Part shown: positions 5,614-7,181 of the stretch, piece after piece
Numbering within the stretch: the first letter of the stretch is position 1
Layout: the number at the start of each line of letters is the position of its first letter
Origin: Thermoguttaceae bacterium
Lineage (GTDB): Bacteria > Planctomycetota > Planctomycetia > Pirellulales > Thermoguttaceae
DNA: 7,181 bases
Assembly (NCBI GenBank): GCA_017549085.1
Contig: JAFYVO010000208.1
Span: 1 to 7,181, forward strand
Reading direction: 5' to 3'
The notes under the pieces: generated by a model
The model's database searches: none
Told to the model about the DNA's origin: nothing
The model's input: only the letters and a program-made list of their open reading frames with translations
Translations under genes and position numbers: made by a program

Positions 5614-6723
5614 TCAGATCGTGTCGGTTTCGCCGCCGCTGATCGTGCCGAGCGAACCCCAAACGCCGTACGGCGATTTGCCGGTTTGCGGGCCCTTGAC
5701 CGGGGTGCCTTCGTTGTCGCGACCGGTGATGTTCGTCGAAATCGTTTCGCTAATGAAACGAACCGAACCGTCGAGCATAACGGCGTTGACGCCGCCGCTG
5801 TGGTTCGACGAAGCGGAAACGATCGCCCAAACGCCGTCGCCGGCGCCGTTCGAGCAGCTCGGGCCGTTCGGCGGGAGAACCGTGATGAAGCCGCCGTTGA
5901 CCGGACGACCGTCGCCGAACCAGTGGCCGCGCCAGCTGCTTTCGGAACCGCGCGACATTTCGCCTTGGTTCGTCGTGCTGCGAGCGTCGTTGTAGCAGCT
6001 CGAAGCGCTCGTCGGACGGACCGGATAGACGCCGCCCTTAATCCCGGTGAAGCCGTTTTCGGTCATCGGGTTCGTAACGGTTTCGCTCGCCGCGATCGTG
6101 TTGCTCGTGCCGTCGGTAACCATCGCGAGCGGCTTGAAGCGCCCGGAACCGAACGCGCCGCGACGGGTGCAGTCCCATTCCGCGCCGACGCCGTCGATTT
6201 CGCCGAGTTGGTTCGCGTCGATGCAGTCGCCGTAGCAAACGACGTAGTTCGTGCGACCGCCGCCGTTTTTACCCGGTTGCGTGGCGTTCCCGTCCGACGG
6301 GCAAAGAATCGTGTCGATGGCGCCCTTGATCGCGTCGAGCGGGGTGCCGTCCGATTTCGTCGCGCCGCCTTCCCACGGATACGGGCGACGGTTGTAGATG
6401 TCGGTGTAGCGAGCGCCGAGTTCGATGTACGGGAAGATTTTGAACGTGGCCGACCAGTAGTAGGTGTAGCCGTTCCCGCCGTAGCCGCCGTCGTTGACGC
6501 ACCAGCTTTGCGCGGCCGGCATCGCCCCGTTCGTGTCGTGGTAGTTTTGAATGCCGAGGCCCCATTGCTTGAGGTTGTTCGTGCATTGCATACGACGCGC
6601 CGCTTCGCGAGCCGCTTGGACGGCCGGAAGAAGCAAGCCGATCAAAATCCCGATGATCGCGATAACGACCAACAATTCGACGAGGGTAAACCCGCGTTTG
6701 CTCGTCTTGACAGTGTTCGCCAT
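5614..6723 (-). CDS. DUF1559 pseudopilin-like protein with prepilin N-terminal motif and H-x9-DG motif (369 aa)
   Basis: A member of the large planctomycete DUF1559 family. The ATG at 6723 is preferred over an in-frame TTG at 6738, because GAGGAG (6731-6736) sits 7 nt before the ATG and overlaps the TTG. Residues 9-25 are a classic type IV prepilin site: '[17 protein letters not shown]', with cleavage expected between Gly11 and Phe12 and the conserved glutamate at Glu16. A hydrophobic helix runs into '[23 protein letters not shown]', the family hallmark. A soluble, Gly/Asn-rich region follows. Near the end His308 and Asp318-Gly319 ('[13 protein letters not shown]') form the H-x9-DG prepilin-associated motif. 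A prepilin peptidase would process it at the inner membrane, and it may assemble or be exported through a type II secretion or pilus-like machine. The true function of the family is not established. No frameshift is visible and the length is typical. It is first in the operon. Confidence 0.95.
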   Translation of the reverse strand: MANTVKTSKRGFTLVELLVVIAIIGILIGLLLPAVQAAREAARRMQCTNNLKQWGLGIQNYHDTNGAMPAAQSWCVNDGGYGGNGYTYYWSATFKIFPYIELGARYTDIYNRRPYPWEGGATKSDGTPLDAIKGAIDTILCPSDGNATQPGKNGGGRTNYVVCYGDCIDANQLGEIDGVGAEWDCTRRGAFGSGRFKPLAMVTDGTSNTIAASETVTNPMTENGFTGIKGGVYPVRPTSASSCYNDARSTTNQGEMSRGSESSWRGHWFGDGRPVNGGFITVLPPNGPSCSNGAGDGVWAIVSASSNHSGGVNAVMLDGSVRFISETISTNITGRDNEGTPVKGPQTGKSPYGVWGSLGTISGGETDTI

Positions 6724-6730
6724 TGAAAAG

Positions 6731-6736
6731 CTCCTC
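6731..6736 (-). promoter_or_regulatory. Ribosome binding site deciding the DUF1559 start
   Basis: GAGGAG on the minus strand, 7 nt before the ATG at 6723. The competing in-frame TTG at 6738 overlaps this site, so it cannot use it, and it would add five residues without family support. Confidence 0.85.
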
Positions 6737-6926
6737 AAATGGAAAAATTCTAAAACGCCGCCCTTTCGGACGCCGCCCGCGCCGCTCGACTTTTTACGAG
6801 CGTTCGTTAAGTTCGTCGAACGTTATTCTTCGAACGTTCGTTTTCAAGACGCCGCGCCGACTTTCGCCGAAACGACGTCAAATCGCCTAAACCGGTCGAG
6901 ATCAACGACTACTAGCGCGCTCCCCG

Positions 6927-6956
6927 ACGATACGACTTCCGTTAAATTTAACTCAA
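6927..6956 (-). promoter_or_regulatory. Possible sigma-70-type promoter of the DUF1559 operon
   Basis: On the minus strand TTGAGT (6956-6951) is followed after 18 bp by TATCGT (6932-6927). The -35 overlaps the palindrome GTTAAATTTAAC at 6941-6952 by two bases and the spacer contains the rest, which would suit an operator. Transcription would start near 6920, leaving a leader of nearly 200 nt. The match is moderate and not unique in this AT-rich area. Confidence 0.25.
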
Positions 6957-7114
6957 AACGCGAAGCCTACAAGGGGTTAGACGCGTTCGTTTCGATAAAA
7001 ATTCGACCGTTTTCGCAATTATCTTAAAAATTTTTTGTAAAAATCGTCGCGATCGACGTTTTCGTTAAATCCCGTCGTCAAGATACGCAAAGCGCGCAGG
7101 ATAGTTAAAAACGC

Positions 7115-7144
7115 AAAAACGCCGCGCCCGGAGACGCGACGTTT
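7115..7144 (-). terminator. Rho-independent terminator of a gene beyond the right edge
   Basis: Bases 7117-7126 pair with 7135-7144 around an eight-base loop. On the minus strand one pair is a U-G wobble (7139/7122) and the stem runs into five T, then GCG and five more T. On the plus strand that pair is a C-A mismatch. It must end a minus-strand gene whose stop lies in 7145-7181 or just outside. One candidate is TAA at 7169-7171, reading Glu-Glu-Lys before the stop, but three frames end in this short stretch and none can be preferred. Confidence 0.75.
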
Positions 7145-7181
7145 AGCGAGTCGACTCAAACGCTCGACTTACTTTTCTTCG

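Larger units (their letters stand above)
6724..7114. other. Gene-free leader and intergenic region upstream of the DUF1559 operon
   Basis: No convincing gene on either strand; the plus frame crossing it is a shadow that ends at 7027. It holds a cluster of self-complementary CG-AT elements at 6801-6843 (CGAACGTTCG at 6831-6840, TCGAACGTT at 6816-6824 and 6830-6838, and GTTCG-T-CGAAC at 6811-6821). It also holds the 12-bp palindrome GTTAAATTTAAC (6941-6952) and a strongly AT-rich patch at 7017-7043. These suit a promoter and regulatory leader for the minus-strand operon. Confidence 0.6.

Noticed and set aside
4791..5642. A long plus-strand frame over the repeats and antisense to the lipoprotein
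   Set aside because: Its start lies in the repeat region without a ribosome binding site, its product is basic and featureless, and the minus strand carries a lipoprotein with a lipobox and proper initiation signals.
5686..6726. Plus-strand frame opposite the DUF1559 gene
   Set aside because: Composition is dominated by Arg, Ala and Val from reversed codons of the DUF1559 gene, which has unambiguous family motifs.
6801..6843. LexA/SOS boxes
   Set aside because: The palindromes lack the spacing known for LexA sites (GAAC-N4-GTTC or GTTC-N7-GTTC), and the gene downstream has no link to DNA repair.

Overview
The window looks like chromosomal DNA of a planctomycete (Planctomycetota). The main evidence is the minus-strand pair made of a DUF1559 pseudopilin-like protein (type IV prepilin N-terminus plus an H-x9-DG motif near the C-terminus) and a small transthyretin-like lipoprotein, a pairing very common in that phylum. 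A large exported Tricorn-like S41 protease, GC-rich coding sequence and AT-rich intergenic stretches fit. Assignment below phylum level is not possible from the sequence alone.

Layout, left to right. (1) Positions 1-615, plus strand: the 3' part of a gene open to the window edge, encoding a jelly-roll/concanavalin-like domain probably at the end of a carbohydrate-active enzyme, closed by a strong terminator at 651-696. (2) Positions 616-943: AT-rich intergenic DNA without a gene. (3) Positions 944-4288, plus strand: an exported 1114-residue Tricorn-like protease with two beta-propeller regions, C1, PDZ and C2 domains and an intact catalytic Ser/His/Glu set, closed by a terminator at 4349-4383. 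(4) Positions 4408-4656, minus strand: a small HigA-type XRE regulator with no toxin gene beside it. (5) Positions 4657-5057: about 400 bases with no intact gene but the densest unexplained structure here: two copies of a 64-bp hairpin-forming direct repeat, each followed on the minus strand by a terminator, plus what may be the tail of a lost gene. (6) Positions 5058-6723, minus strand: a two-gene operon, DUF1559 protein first and lipoprotein second, 19 nt apart. (7) Positions 6724-7114: leader and intergenic DNA with palindromes but no gene, then a minus-strand terminator (7115-7144) belonging to a gene beyond the right edge.

The genes do not form one pathway. The Tricorn-like protease and the DUF1559/lipoprotein pair are separate units that share an exported destination. 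No clear new defence or mobile system is visible. The most interesting item is the repeat/terminator cassette at 4723-5029, whose two copies differ only at unpaired positions. A second is that four of the five terminators carry a single G-U wobble at the same place in the stem, which also shows the strand on which each works.
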